From Latrodectus hesperus (Eukaryota; Arthropoda; Arachnida; Araneae; Theridiidae), in NCBI GenBank assembly GCA_037975125.1, contig JAJQOW010000236.1:1-64000 (forward strand): DNA of 64,000 nt. The letters run 5' to 3'. The notes under the pieces were generated by a model that made no database searches, was not told where the DNA came from, and saw only the letters and a program-made list of their open reading frames with translations. A program made the translations under genes and the position numbers. Shown here piece after piece: positions 23,368 through 35,306 of this stretch (its first letter is position 1; every line of letters begins with the position of its first letter).

Positions 23368-23537
23368 AGAACCAAGTTAGCTGTCCAATGGTTGGAGCAC
23401 AGACTTTCCATTCAACAGTTTGTGAAACCGAATCCCACTTTAGGTATGGTTATTTGTTAATTCGCTATTCAGTTTAAACTGAAGTTCCCTGCTGAATTAG
23501 TCCTCTTGTGTAAAAAAAATAGTCATTGAGAAAAAAA
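23368..23537 (+). mobile_element. SINE-A, highly diverged
   Basis: Aligns along its whole length to the SINE-A plus-strand text: AGTTAGCTGTCCAATGGTTGG for the A-box region, AAACCGAATCCCACTTTAGG for the B-box region, then GAATTAGTCCTCTTGTGTAA for the body, ending before an A-rich stretch at 23527-23550. Many substitutions indicate an old insertion. No target-site duplication is visible. Confidence 0.7.
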
Positions 23538-24377
23538 ACCCAATAAAAAATGAAGATGTATAAGATACTGGAAGATTCAGTGCATACAAAAGGTTTTTAT
23601 TGTATTCACATATTGTTAATGACAGAACCCAAGAAAACCAGAAACATCCATTCTTACAGAATGTACAAACGAATTATTATCCATTAAAAATCTTACGAAG
23701 CATTCTTGTACTCCACACAACGCAGTTCGACTGTTCAATTATCCGGCTCGTTAACTAGATAATGGCTCATAGAAGCCTAAAGAATGAAAGATTTAGCTTC
23801 GATTTTAGCCATGAATATATTGGATGTCATGTCCTCTATTGACGAGCACATTTATCGATATAAGTGATAAGATTTTTTTAAAATTATTTTCGGTATGACA
23901 CAGAAGTATGATCAATTATTAAAGAAAAGTCATCTCTGTCAACTCAAAAATATCGATTGATTGCGATACCCTCAAAATGGCAAACATCTTTCAGCTTTTT
24001 GAAATGCTATCTGCCGTGGTATCAAAAAATTCCATTCCCCCCTATAATTTAATAAATACAAAAAGAAAATAAAAAACAAATCGTGTGAAACAGGAAATCT
24101 AAATATTTTACTAAAATAATTGGAAATAAAATATTTATAATCAATGAAATGCATTTCCTTGATTTAATACCATTATTATTAATAAAAAATACCAATACCA
24201 ATACTTTTCCGATACACACTAACCTACTTTGTACGGAAAATAGGGACCGCATAAAATTTGCTCTAAAATTTTTTCGAGTAAATTGAAAAGCATTTTTATT
24301 TGCACAAGTCTCACTATGGAAACAACTGAAAACCTTACGAAATAACTAAAAAAAATGCTTTGAAGAATGTCAATGAA
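23538..24377. other. AT-rich spacer
   Basis: No gene recognised. Minus-strand open frames at 23972-24252 are AT-driven and lack domains. Confidence 0.5.
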
Positions 24378-24424
24378 GAGTGAGCGATCGGTTAATGGTC
24401 AGTTCGGACAGCGATAGGTTTGTT

Positions 24425-24734
24425 TCTTGCTCAACGGTTTTTTTTGCACACGAGAACTAATTAGACCGGAACCTTCGGTTTATAGTGGATTCCGAACCAC
24501 TACAAATATCCATGCTCAAGGTGGGATTCGAACCCACGAACTGTTGAATCGAAGGCAAGAGCGCTAACCATTCGGCTGCCAGCTCGGCTTTGCACACGAG
24601 GGCTAATTATACCGGGACCTACGGTTTAAAGTGGATTCCGAACCACTACAAACATCCATGCCCAAAGTAGGATTCGAACCCACGAACTGTTGAACCGAAG
24701 GCAAGAGCGCTAACCATTCGGCTGCCAGCTCGGC
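24425..24734 (-). mobile_element. Dimeric SINE-A inserted in MITE M1
   Basis: Two SINE-A monomers in direct repeat. On the minus strand the first monomer (24734-24589) stops at ...CTCGTGTGCAAA, lacking the tail, and is followed directly by a second monomer (24588-24425) with the complete tail. Both keep A and B boxes. The pair is flanked by one 14-bp target-site duplication, AGTTCGGACAGCGA, at 24411-24424 and 24735-24748. It therefore inserted as a unit and not as two independent hits. Confidence 0.9.
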
Positions 24735-24804
24735 AGTTCGGACAGCGAATAAATCAGGTGACTTCACTAAGGATTTTTGTGTTCGGATAATGAATTGAAA
24801 CTTA

Positions 24805-25524
24805 CAGGGTGATCTTTTTTAAAGTGACAGTGTTTGGAGCGTCCTGTAGCGCGATCTATAAGCCGAAATGACACCAAACTTGGTATTTAGACTAATCAAG
24901 ACATGGGGAAAAAATTCCGTAAAAAAAAGTTTTAGTTCAAATGTCACCGCTAGGGGATTTTATGGCACTGCTGTAGTTTACAATATCGAGAATCAGCATA
25001 AAAGACAGGTATCAAAGCAAAATGCAAATATTGTTCGATGACAGTGCCAGTAACAGGGGCTATAAAAGCTAGCAGTAGACAGCTCCTACAAATAATCAGC
25101 TGAAGTAAACGAGCTCCAGTGGCCATGCCTCTCACTTACCGGAACGTGCGTTGATGTTGGTGGAGGATCAAATTTGTCTATTCTAAAGGACAACATAACA
25201 AAGACAGAATGCACGGTGTTATTTCTGAGAACGGAGCACACATGGAATGTGGTCTAATTCCTCACCGGAGAAGTTAATGTAATAAATAAACATTAATAAT
25301 TTAATTGTACGATTGTATGTGTCAGTATTTCTCTTTTCTCACATTTTATACATTGTAAAGCACCACAAAATGACCTAGTGGCGATTTTTGGAACTAAAAT
25401 TTTTTTCACGGAATCATTTTTCCCCTGTCTTGATTTGTTTGAATATCAAGTTTGGTGCCATTCCGGCTATTAGATCGCGCTACAGGGCGCTCCAAATACT
25501 GTCACTTTAAAAAAGATAACCCTG
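24805..25524. mobile_element. Tc1/mariner-type MITE (family M2), nested in M1
   Basis: 720-bp element with TA on each side (24803-24804, 25525-25526) and long inverted repeats starting CAGGGTGATCTTTTTTAAAG. The repeats remain similar for about 160 bp inward, through TAGCGCGATCTA and CCGAAATGACACCAAACTTG. It is a shorter version of the copy at 45259-46045, lacking about 60 bp of its transposase remnant. The N-terminal scrap (ATGCCTCTCACTTACCGGAA, 25125) and the C-terminal scrap (AGAATGCACGGTGTTATTTC, 25206) are both still readable. Confidence 0.85.
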
Positions 25525-26119
25525 TATTCTAAGGAATTTTATCGGTTTTCGGAGAGGTTAACCAAACCCAATGGATCTAAAACCGTTTTTCATCTCTCTT
25601 GAATTATGTTGAATTAAACTTCAAAATTCTATTTTATAGAAATATTTTTTCCAATGGTATATTTACAGTCTAAGTAGACCGTTAGTTTCAGTTTTGAATT
25701 CATTAAAAACCGAAACTGATTTCATTATGAGGGATTTCATTTTGGGAGGATGACAGAGCAATTGTCTCAGAATGACCTGCAAACCAAGCTGATGTCACAA
25801 GGGCTGGGGATTTCTACACAACGACAATGCTATTAATCACATCAGGAACAGAGAGAAAAGCAATCGACATTGGACATGTTCTTTAACGCCCCATAAACAA
25901 AAAAAAAAAAAAAAGGATTTATATGCAGCACTATCTATATGCATGATTTTGTTTAACAAATTTACCAAAAAATTATACATCGATTTTTTAAGTTAATTTT
26001 TTGTCTCCTTAAAAAGAATAAATTTTTACAAAAAAAATCTGTAAATCAATGTTATTGAACAATTCGGATAGCAAACCGTCTTGCAACAGACTATGTACGT
26101 TAACCGATCATCCACTGTA

Positions 26120-26982
26120 TTTAAAAATTAAATAAGTGCAATATTTTTTTTTATTAAACCACTTTTTACTTAGCTGACTCATCACTTAAGCGGATCAGAG
26201 ACGAATAAGAGAAGCGACACTTTGCCCTTTTCACAGCCACACAATTGAACTTCTGCTCATTCTTAAAACAAATAAAGCATGAAACGCCAACCATCTCTTT
26301 AGCAAAAGCCAAAGCGAAGCAATACGTTTCAGTAAAACCCGTACCAGCACCCCGCAGATGTTTTTCAATGTTTATTTATGATCAATGCATTTTTTGCTTT
26401 GCTACCCAAGAATTCAATTTCTGTATGTTATTGTACATCTTATTTACAAGGGAATTCTTTGAGTTCTGAGGTTGAATTATGCGATCATGTAATTCAATAT
26501 AACAGATTAATGCAATATATGAGCTGAAAAACATATAAAAAATCCAAAAAATGCAATAACCGATTGAACATAGTTTTTTTTTATTCATAACATATTCTTA
26601 ACCGATGGAAATTTTCATATACTACACAAAAAAGTGATACAAATGAGAGGCACAAAAACAAGTTTGAGAGTAATTTGTATACTCCCTCACAGTCTCATTC
26701 AATTAATATAAAGAAACAGAGCAGAATTTCAACCGAAATGAGCTTCACGTCTGTATGGCGTCAGTTAATTGTTAAACGAAATGATTTTATTGGAAATTAT
26801 ATGTGCTTCATATTGACATAACTCACAACTGCTGATTACTTCTACATTATATTATAAATTGTTGATTTCAATATATATATATAGGCGCTTGGTATTTAAT
26901 TTTGTTATGTAATTAACCGTCAGCAAACAACGGTATGGAGATCCATAATTATTAATAAATTTCTGAATTTTAATTCCTTAGT
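26120..26982. other. AT-rich spacer
   Basis: Nothing identified. The 26245-26469 plus-strand frame (74 codons) has no recognisable domain. Confidence 0.5.
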
Positions 26983-26994
26983 AAGAATGGGAAA

Positions 26995-27555
26995 GTAAGA
27001 ATAGGAAGAATTTATCTTTTGCTCCCATTGGTGCAGAACCTTTTGTGGGATCAATTTGAAGACCGCAACAACCAATGTTCTTAGATGGGAAAAACGGAAG
27101 ATGTATGAAGCTTGGCTCAACACTACTGGTCAAACCCACGCTAAAAGTATGGTCTATGGATCATCAGCGAGGATTGCCTCTGAAATTCTAAGATGCTCTT
27201 GGCAGAAGATACGTTTAATCGTAGGCTTCATAACTGGGCACTACTATTTCAGAAAACACCTCCATAAAATGGGACTGTTTCAGCAAGACCCTATCTGCAG
27301 GAAATGTCATACGCAAGAGGAAACGGCCAAGCATATCATTTACGAATGCGAGGCTCTTGCCCTCCCTAGATTAACTTTTTTAGACATCATTCATACTAGA
27401 GAGTTACACTTAGACTCCATTAAAGGGTTATCGGGCTTTATTAATAAAGTGGGTGACCCGAGCAACTGGAACGAGGAAACATTGGTTTTGGAGTTAATAG
27501 TACAAAATGCTGATAAAAGCAGAGGTGCCCAATGACATACAAACCCAACTATAAG
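26995..27555 (+). mobile_element. 5'-truncated R1/I-like LINE with 12-bp TSD
   Basis: Insertion bounded by a perfect AAGAATGGGAAA duplication at 26983-26994 and 27556-27567. It holds only the 3' end of the element: the end of ORF2 and a short 3' untranslated region finishing ...CCCAACTATAAGAAG. Truncation at the 5' end is the usual outcome of target-primed reverse transcription. It is the same family as the internally deleted copy at 5172-5912, sharing about 240 bp of near-identical 3' sequence. Confidence 0.88.
27044..27535 (+). pseudogene. ORF2 C-terminus (end of RNase H and CCHC-like finger)
   Basis: About 160 residues open to a TGA at 27533. The N-terminal part (TGQTHAKSMVYGSSARIASE) resembles the segment after the RNase H domain in R1/I/Jockey ORF2. 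SWQKIRLIVGFITGHYYFRK then CRKCHTQEETAKHIIYEC is the conserved 'LTGH....L...CxxC....E...H....C' zinc motif near the ORF2 end of this group, with C-x2-C, H and C all present. Reverse transcriptase and endonuclease are absent. Near 27035-27045 the matching frame shifts, so even the fragment is slightly damaged. Not expected to be functional. Confidence 0.75.
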
Positions 27556-27567
27556 AAGAATGGGAAA

Positions 27568-27908
27568 CGATGTCACTTTTATCCGACAGACCCCAGCCAA
27601 GTTGTTCTGACCTGACACACTAAAGAATTAAGATTACTGAGCCAATCAAGAGCTTTTTACTAATTTTAATATCTATGTGTAATTCATTTTCCCGTGCCCT
27701 GATACGGTCTTCACATTTCAGACACTCACACATTTGTCACTATCAATTTTTGTATGCTGGAGGTAATTCGAATAGCAACTATTCTTTAAAACGGATAACA
27801 AATTATTAGAAAAATATCAAAATTCGAAGTAGTACTCGATCTCAGCAGCTATTGAAAGGGAGGTCAAAAAGTCAAATTACAAATTGGACAATAATCATAA
27901 ATTCTATT
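27568..27908. other. Spacer
   Basis: Unannotated sequence between two retroposons. No gene seen. Confidence 0.5.
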
Positions 27909-27919
27909 AAATGTAATGA

Positions 27920-28228
27920 CACCGCCCAACTTGTCTAGTGGTCAGGGGCCTGACTACGGTTCAGGAGGTCCTGTGTTCGAAACCCGGTTCGGACATGGAT
28001 GTACTTTCTCTCTATCTATCCTGTCTTTGTCCTTCCCTGTATGAGTGAGGCGTGAATGGTTGCCTACCCTATAAACGGGTCCCTATGGCATGAGTGTAGA
28101 ACAAAGTCGTACTTTCACCTTCATGGTGCTCTGATTAAAACGAAAGACGCTTCCAATTGACTTAAAATTCGCATAGCCAAGGCATAGCGAGCTTGGCTTG
28201 TCCAAGTGTCATTAGTAACAAGTACAAC
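27920..28228 (+). mobile_element. SINE-B with 11-bp TSD
   Basis: tRNA-like head with A-box region TCTAGTGGTCAGGGGCCTGA and B box TGTTCGAAACCCGG. The body contains a CT-rich stretch (TTTCTCTCTATCTATCCTGT) and ends GTGTCATTAGTAACAAGTAC. Perfect target-site duplication AAATGTAATGA at 27909-27919 and 28229-28239. Head and body sequence are distinct from SINE-A. Confidence 0.9.
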
Positions 28229-28239
28229 AAATGTAATGA

Positions 28240-29970
28240 TTATTGTCCAGAGGTGACGGTCCTGTTTTTTCTTCTTGTATATATATTATTGATTTTGTGT
28301 AGATATTAAGTACTTCGCTTCAATAAAAGAGGGATCGAAAATTGAAGTTTTGGTTCTTATGAGTAAACATGTATTTTATTACTATTATATTCTTCCAACT
28401 TTTTACATTTTGTTTTGTGTAAACATTTCTGGTGTCAGATGCGGGGAGACCAACGCACGATATCGTACGAGAAAAAGTTCTATTCAAGAATAATCTATTT
28501 AATACATACATCTTGAAAATTTTTATACTTCTGGTCATTTAATGTCAATAGCCTGAAAATACTTATTGAGAATTCAGAAATGAAAAGCATGTCTTCATTT
28601 GTCGATTGATGTGTGTTTTTGTTCCTCTAAAATGGTATTAATATTAAAAAATATACAAGTTAAAAGCCTTAGAAATCATTATTTTAAAAACTTTTAAAGT
28701 TTGAAGTGACTTAGCAAGGCATGATCAATATTTTATATTGAAAATGAATACATGTGTACAAATTTTAAAAATATTGGTTCACTTTGCTGAAGATAATTTT
28801 ATTTAAAATAAAATAGGATTTTCTTCTCCACATAAACTAAAATCTCATTTGGTTGCATTAAAAAGAAGGAACATTTTTTGAACAGTAAATTATCTCCTTC
28901 TTTAATTCAATCAGGGGGTAATACTTATTGTATAAGCTTTTATAAAAAGAAAAATTCACTTAAAAAAAGCACGTGCTTGCGGCGAAACCTTAGAAACTAC
29001 CAGCAGACCAAAAGTAGAAATTAAAAATTGGCTACTTTATTCAATTTTCTTCCACATTTGGAACTAGACTAGATAAAAAATTTCAGTGAAATTCTCTCTT
29101 ATTCTATCAACATAATTAAAGTTTCATTCGTTACTCTGATAATTTTAACAATAGCAAATTAAAATTCAGGATCTGAATTAGAATAAAATTTACGATATTT
29201 AGGAATTTGAATGGATTTGCAAAGAGTTATTGGGAAAATTAAATTTTCAATTTATGTGCCATTCAAAAATTGTATTTCTTTCAAAACACAATTTTTTTTT
29301 ATAAATTACGACTAATCTGATATTTACTAACACAATTTGGATTTGAAGCCATAACGGAAACCATTTTTGCATACGAAGGATCATTCCTAAAATGTATTTT
29401 ACTCTAGATATATTCGGCATCAACATAGTAAATAACAGATTTCATAACTAAAATCTTAATTACATCACAAAAATTAATTATTTAAATGATATACTAATAA
29501 ATGAAAGTTACAATTGCGCTTACTGTAAATAGTTTATACTTTACCCTTTAACAGAGACATATGTTTTAATATTTTTAGTAGAACAAGAATTAACATTCCT
29601 AATGATACAATGATGTTAAGCATTATCAAGTAAAACTTCAATACTGATTGATGCTTTGATACTCTGATTTCTCCTCTAAATTCCTCCCTACAATAATGAA
29701 CTTAAGTACATCAATGTAGAAGAGAAGTTTGGAGTAGAAGAGAAATTTACAGGAGTTTCAAGTGTCATTTCAGTCATAATTTAAAATTACGAGACGAAGA
29801 GAGATGGAAGTCTTTATTAGTCAGAAATATGCATAAATTATAAAATTTAGTTTACCATTTGAAAAATCAAATATCATTTGTTTTACCGTTGAAAACATAT
29901 TTCATTGTCTAAGCATTTTGATACAAGTTAAAATTAAAAAACTTGTTTTTCTTGAGTAAAAAGTTACGCT
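28240..29970. other. AT-rich spacer
   Basis: No gene, repeat or element end recognised. Confidence 0.5.
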
Positions 29971-29979
29971 AAAGTGAAG

Positions 29980-30900
29980 AGATCCGTACAAAGGGTAAAA
30001 TGCGCCAAGCAGGCGATAAAGTGGTGCGATAAGTTCGTCAAACTGGTTTAACGGTTCGGATTACGTATGTATGACGTATTTTCGTTTATTGGGTAACATG
30101 ATCGCGTGACAAGCGCGTTTTGTATGTAACCCTTGAAACTATTATAGAATAATATTTAATAATTTAGTTTCGATATTTGAATTTTGGAGTTTGTGTGTTG
30201 CTAGCGAAAATTAACTATGGATGCGAATGTATTGAACTTACGTTTTTTTTTATTTAGAGCGTGATGGTAGTAAGAAAGTAAGTATATGAATTTTTAAGTT
30301 GTGTGTATTGCATATTAGTGTTAGAATGTGCCGCGTACTGAAATTTCTTTAATGTGGGTGCCATTGCTCGGTATATTAAAATTCGAGTTTAAACAAAATG
30401 TGAAATTTGTTAACGTACGAAATTTAGTTTTATTGCCGGTTGGCACTGCAGTAGGTAGCGCTACACTGATGTTTTTTTTAAGGTAGGCGCCATTGCTCGG
30501 CATATTAAAATTCGAGTTTAAACAAAAAGCGAAATTTGTTAACGTTCGAAATTTAGTTTTATTGCCCGGTTGGCACTGTAGTAGGTAGCGCTACACTGAT
30601 GTTTTTTTAAGGTGGGTGCCATTGCTCGGTATATTTAAAATCAACTTTTAAAAATTTCGTACCTATTTATTATAATTTAAAAACTTCTACAGTATTTAAT
30701 TATAATGAAATATTCAACTTTTTAATATTTGGAATTCTAAAAAACGCGCGATTTCAAAGCTGAAGTTCGAACGCGATCGTTATTGGTTGACATCTATCAC
30801 GCGTAGTGACGTAATTTAGGTTGGCGACAGAGCTGTAGAGCGCTTGGTGCCAAAAGTTGAAATCGCGCCAATCGCGTACGGGTCTGGTAACTTTTACCAA
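29980..30900. promoter_or_regulatory. CpG-dense block, possible promoter/first exon
   Basis: CpG dinucleotides are crowded here and rare elsewhere. At 30730-30880 there are many (GCGCGATT, CGAACGCGATCG, CACGCG, AATCGCGCCAATCGCG). Promoter-like strings include an inverted CCAAT box (ATTGG, 30782-30786), a CRE-like TGACGTAA (30807-30814) and TGACGTAT (30072-30079). A strong 5' splice-site-like AAAGTAAGTAT follows at about 30274. No long ORF is present, so any gene would have a short or non-coding first exon with the rest outside the window. Alternatively it is a mobile-element leader or LTR. Confidence 0.35.
30351..30640. repeat. 129-bp direct repeat, about 2.2 copies
   Basis: The string GCCATTGCTCGG occurs at 30360, 30489 and 30618, exactly 129 bp apart. 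The unit includes ATTAAAATTCGAGTTTAAAC, GAAATTTGTTAACGT, TTGGCACTG and GTAGGTAGCGCTACACTGATG. The first two copies are about 95% alike by eye. The third is cut off after TATATTTAAAAT. Confidence 0.9.
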
Positions 30901-33900
30901 AAGTTATTTTTATACATTTGATTTCACACCTTTATTTTTTTACTTCAATAATAAATAAATTCAGATCAATATCATTTTTAGGTGACCTAATTATTATTTC
31001 ATGTAACTTTATTATGTGAATCACAAATAGCGCAAATTTTGTATTTTTATAGTTAAAACAATTAAAAAGAGCAGCAATACATTTTTAAAGTTAACAACTT
31101 TTTTGTAGTTAAAAACTGTTCCAAAAGCCACAATCTGTCAAGAGACAAGGTATAATTTTAATTAAGTATGTTTTAAGGTATTTAGAAGAATTGAGAGAAA
31201 AATAGCTTAGTTAAAAATCGGGATTTATAACATTCTCAAAATTTCAATTTACTAAATAATTTATCAGTTCAAAGTGCAGTCTTATTAAGAGACAAAGTAA
31301 ATCTATATTTTTACGAAGTGACGCATATTCATAAAATATAATTCTTCATTATGACATTAATTTACAGGAATCGTCAGAAATTGACGCATACGCAATTATC
31401 TCAACATTTTTTTGTAGATTTTGCAAATATAATCATTGATTAAAAATAAATTTAATTTTTTAAGTTATTTTAAATGACTCTTAATAGATTATTTATATAT
31501 AGATAAATTAACAAAAAATAGCATTGTTTATCAAGGAAAATGATTTCTCATGAAATTTAAATTAATGCACAAATTTAGAATGAATTCAAAAGTTTTAATT
31601 TTATATAAACAAGCACTAATAAGTCATCAACACTAATGATTACTAAATAGAATGCCAAATAACGAATCAATTAAGTAAATCAATAAAAGTAGATTTAATT
31701 TAATAAGCGAACAAAATGCCCTTTTATTTAACAACTTTTCAATACATCATTTAGTAGGGATACATTTTGTCACGGATTTTTATTCAATATAAATTATATT
31801 TGATGAGAAATGTTCAAATAGGCTACAAATGTGCCACTAAAGAAATAAATTATGTGAGAAATAAGATTTAAAGTAAAGACATCATTTTCGATTATATATA
31901 TAGGAGATATGAATGTCTAAAATTTTTTCATTTTATTAAAATACTCACCATTTTTCCATTGTCTTGACAAAAGCATTCACACACACAAGAACAAATATAT
32001 CCCCAAACTTCCTAGAAACTTTTTAGCGGCTCTTTGCTCATAGCGTAACAGGGTTGCCAGTGAAAGTAAAATGAAAATGATAGCCAAACTTAAACTTAAG
32101 AAGATTTGTATGTTATGTTAAAATAAAAACATCACCAACACGATATTATCTCCTTCAAACAATTTTATTCAATTTCCTTTTCCTTTACTATTGCATACAC
32201 TCTAAAATTTCCAATCGTGTACTACTGGCATAGCACACTCTTCACTCCTGATCCCTCTTACTAGGGTTACAAAAATTTACTTGGCGTGATGACGCCAAAC
32301 TCTGGGATTCACCACAAACTCAAACGGAAATGCTTCGAAATTCCTGGCGAAATCGAATCATACGATTAATTTAGGCGCCAACAATGACATTTGTCCCTAT
32401 TTCCCATATCCCTTGGACTTCGCTATAAACTATTTCCGCACACATTAATTGGTTATTTATGTTATCCTGTCGGGAAAAAGGTATTCAGAAAAATGATTTT
32501 GCCTTAAATTTATCTGCAAACGAACAAATTATTTTTTCGTAATATTTCGAACCAATGATTTTGGTGCGCAAATTATAAATAAAAAGTATATTTTGAATCC
32601 TTATTCTTAAAATATTATTTCATTTTTGCTTTTCAATTTTCCTCTTTATGCTTCTTTTCCTTTCGTTTCTTTTTTTCATTTTATATAAATAATTTTCTCA
32701 TATATTCTCTGCTTATATATTCACTTCATACCGAAGAAATAATTAGTTCAGTTCATGAAAATTTACCTACATGTAATGATTTAACTCTTTCTAATTATTT
32801 TGAATATTTCAATCACTTGTTGTTTAACTTTGAAAAAAGAAGTAAAATGTCATAAATAGAAATATAAAAAATATATGTTTTTAAATTTTTATAAAACTAT
32901 AGAAATTTAATAAATATAAATTACCATAGAAAACTAACTGTTGAATATAAAAAATGTAATTATGTTTTCGCTTTTTAGTAATGCAAATGCGATTAATTTT
33001 AACAGTAGTTTCACAATTCAAATGATGAATGAAAAGAAGTCTAAAAAATATAAAACTTCATCTCAAATATTTCTATTATTTGTGATTATTATAAATATTC
33101 ATATAGATTGAATGTTTATACTATGAACAGCAAATGAATTAAGCAGAAGTTGAATTTCTTAACGGAAAATATTGTAGTAATAATTTGATTTGACGGTTGT
33201 AGATTTTATAATTTTGGGATATTAATACACATTTAATGAATGATAAAGGTAAATTTTCTGCTTATTTTCGAACAAGAACAAATTCTTCGTATTTTCATGA
33301 AGTCGAAATGAAATTGAAGAAAAAAATTGATATTTTGGCATCGCATGTTCTTAATAACCTAAACCTATTGTTAAGTTTTAAGTTTTGTGAATCAGGCATG
33401 TATTCTCTTTCAGGAATACTTTTCAATTATTGGATCTCACTCACGTGTTATAAACTCCCTTTTCTTGAAATGTGTTAGCATCATTTGTCTCCCGTTGTAC
33501 ACTTCGAGCATGAATCGAACTCAGAACCTTCCACAGCAAAAAACGTATTGTATTTATTGAGTTATGGTGAATTTCACACACCTGACAGTCGAAAAGGAAT
33601 CAAGAATAGCGTAGATTTTTAAAGATTTTTTTATAGATTTTTAATATTCCTCGCCTTTACAAGCATTTCAAATTCGCACAGAAGAATTAAAAATTTTTAT
33701 GACTGAAAAAAGCCAAGAAATGTTTTGAAAAATGGGGCATAATTTCATCAAATGAGAACTTCTAAACAGCACTGGTTGATTCAGTATTTATGAACAAGAA
33801 TTAGAGTTCAATGAGCTTGTTTGTGTTTTTTGATATTAATATTAATTAAATTTTGCTTTATAATAAATTTGGCAATTTTTAAGTGGATGCTTAATAATAT

Positions 33901-35110
33901 TAATTATTTTAGATAAGTAGAGTCTGTCTTAAAATAGCTTGGCAACAACAGGTTGTCAACAACAACATTTTACGCAGTTATTTAAAGATTACCGATTGAA
34001 GCCGTTGGATTAAAAGTGAGAAAATGAAAGAGATAAATTTGAATTTAATGTGTATGTCTTACAGTATTTTTTAAATTGTTTTCTTGATGTAGGAGTTTAA
34101 GATTTTATCTTTAGAGTGTTGATGAAAATGTTGTTAATTTCAGAACTTTCTAATCAGTGTGAAGGGTATTTGCGTAGTGATTAACTTTGTATCTTCTATT
34201 ATGAGAGAGCTTTCATATAATTAGAATTTTTAACAGCAAGGTCAACGTCATCATTACCATCAATATCCATATGTGGCCAGGTGTTAGCTAAAATGAACAA
34301 TGAAAGCAATACCAATGTAAAAAACTTTTAAATTACATAATAACATAAAAATTCTAAAAACTACTACAGGAAAAGGAATAAAAATATTTTATGTTGGGTT
34401 TGACTTCTCATCAAAACAATCGGTAAAAGAGATAAGTAAATAAAAATATTGGACTTACTTCATATGACGATAAGCTCACCTGTCGAATATTTCGGTGATA
34501 TTTTCTGTTTGATGCATCCATTCTGTAAACTGTGTTAAATTTGAACATAATAGGTTACAAACAGTTCTGGAGTGATATTTATTTCGCCATTTTGTACGTT
34601 TGTCTCCGATCCGTGCATGCTAGTTTCACATTTCAATGAAACTAATTTTGTAAAACGCTATAATGATGAAATAAAATGGTGACTAAATTTAAACTATGGA
34701 GTTATTTAGGAAAAAAATGGCAGTTATCAATGTTACTATATAAACTGGTTTATTATCATGTATATAATTCCTTATAAAACTATTCTGATTACAAATTAGC
34801 CTTGCCACGATAAAGCTTTTTTTTTTCTTCGTCGAAATACTATTTTTCATTTATTTGTAGAAAATACAATTTTCTTGGATGCATATATGAGTGTAACCAA
34901 AGCTATTTTAAAACAATTTTATGCAGATTTTAGAGATGTATTCGTGTTCACTTTTTTCTGTTTTTAAGAAACGAAATTTATTTAATCGATATTTACTATG
35001 GGGAAAATATTATTTTTAAAAGCAATAGTGGTTCGAAGCTAAAAAAGTGTTGTATTTTTGCTTATGTCTCCACCATTCTAAAAACTGCATAATACATTGA
35101 ATATTTCAAA
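30901..35110. other. AT-rich spacer with two weak signals
   Basis: Mostly AT-rich without genes. 31950-32470 is more complex and includes a 7-bp inverted repeat TTGGCGT-GATG-ACGCCAA (32282-32299) and a pyrimidine-rich stretch, unidentified (possibly an LTR or promoter remnant). 33487-33570 on the minus strand contains a B-box-like GAGTTCGATTCATGC with a loose A-box-like partner, possibly a worn SINE-D relative. Confidence 0.4.
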
Positions 35111-35127
35111 TGCAGCTCCTTTAAGAC

Positions 35128-35306
35128 GCCGAGCTGGCAGCCGAATGGTTAGCGCTCTTGCCATCAGTTCAACAGTTCGAGGGTTCGAATCCCACCTTGG
35201 GTATGGATGTTTGTAGTGGTTAGGAATCCACTTTAAGCCGTAGGTCCCGGTCTGATTAGCCCTCGTGTGCAAAAAATGACCGTTTTGCGACAAACAAACA
35301 AACAAA
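35128..35306 (+). mobile_element. SINE-A, well preserved
   Basis: Starts GCCGAGCTGGCAGCCGAATG and keeps B box GGGTTCGAATCCCACC. The body runs through TTAGCCCTCGTGTGC and ends (CAAA)n. No convincing target-site duplication was found. The minus-strand open frame spanning 35078-35407 is an artefact of the SINE. Just downstream lies a CRE palindrome TGACGTCA (35338-35345) in non-SINE sequence of unknown nature. Confidence 0.85.

Larger units (their letters stand above)
24378..26117. mobile_element. Tc1-like MITE (family M1), host to two later insertions
   Basis: Right end ...GTTAACCGATCATCCACTG (to 26117) followed by TA; left end GAGTGAGCGATCGGTTAA (from 24378). The ends are inverted and match the second copy at 54100-54874, whose left terminus is TA + CAGTGGGTGATCGGTTAAC. 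Interior homology to that copy includes the AACCAAACCCAA.GGA block (25559 here, 54268 there), TTCATTAAAAACCGAAACT (25697, 54418) and GGACATGTTCTTTAACGCCC (25873, 54617). Without the inserted SINE dimer (324 bp with duplication) and MITE (722 bp with duplication), the core is about 0.69 kb. No transposase is encoded, so it is non-autonomous. A CAGTG start with a TA target fits the Tc1/mariner superfamily. Confidence 0.75.

Noticed and set aside
33487..33570. tRNA-like sequence on the minus strand
   Set aside because: B-box similarity only; A box and stem pairing too poor to call a gene or a SINE with confidence.
35128..35200. Functional tRNA gene
   Set aside because: Has A and B boxes but is the head of SINE-A, with the same body and tail as other copies and no clean acceptor stem.
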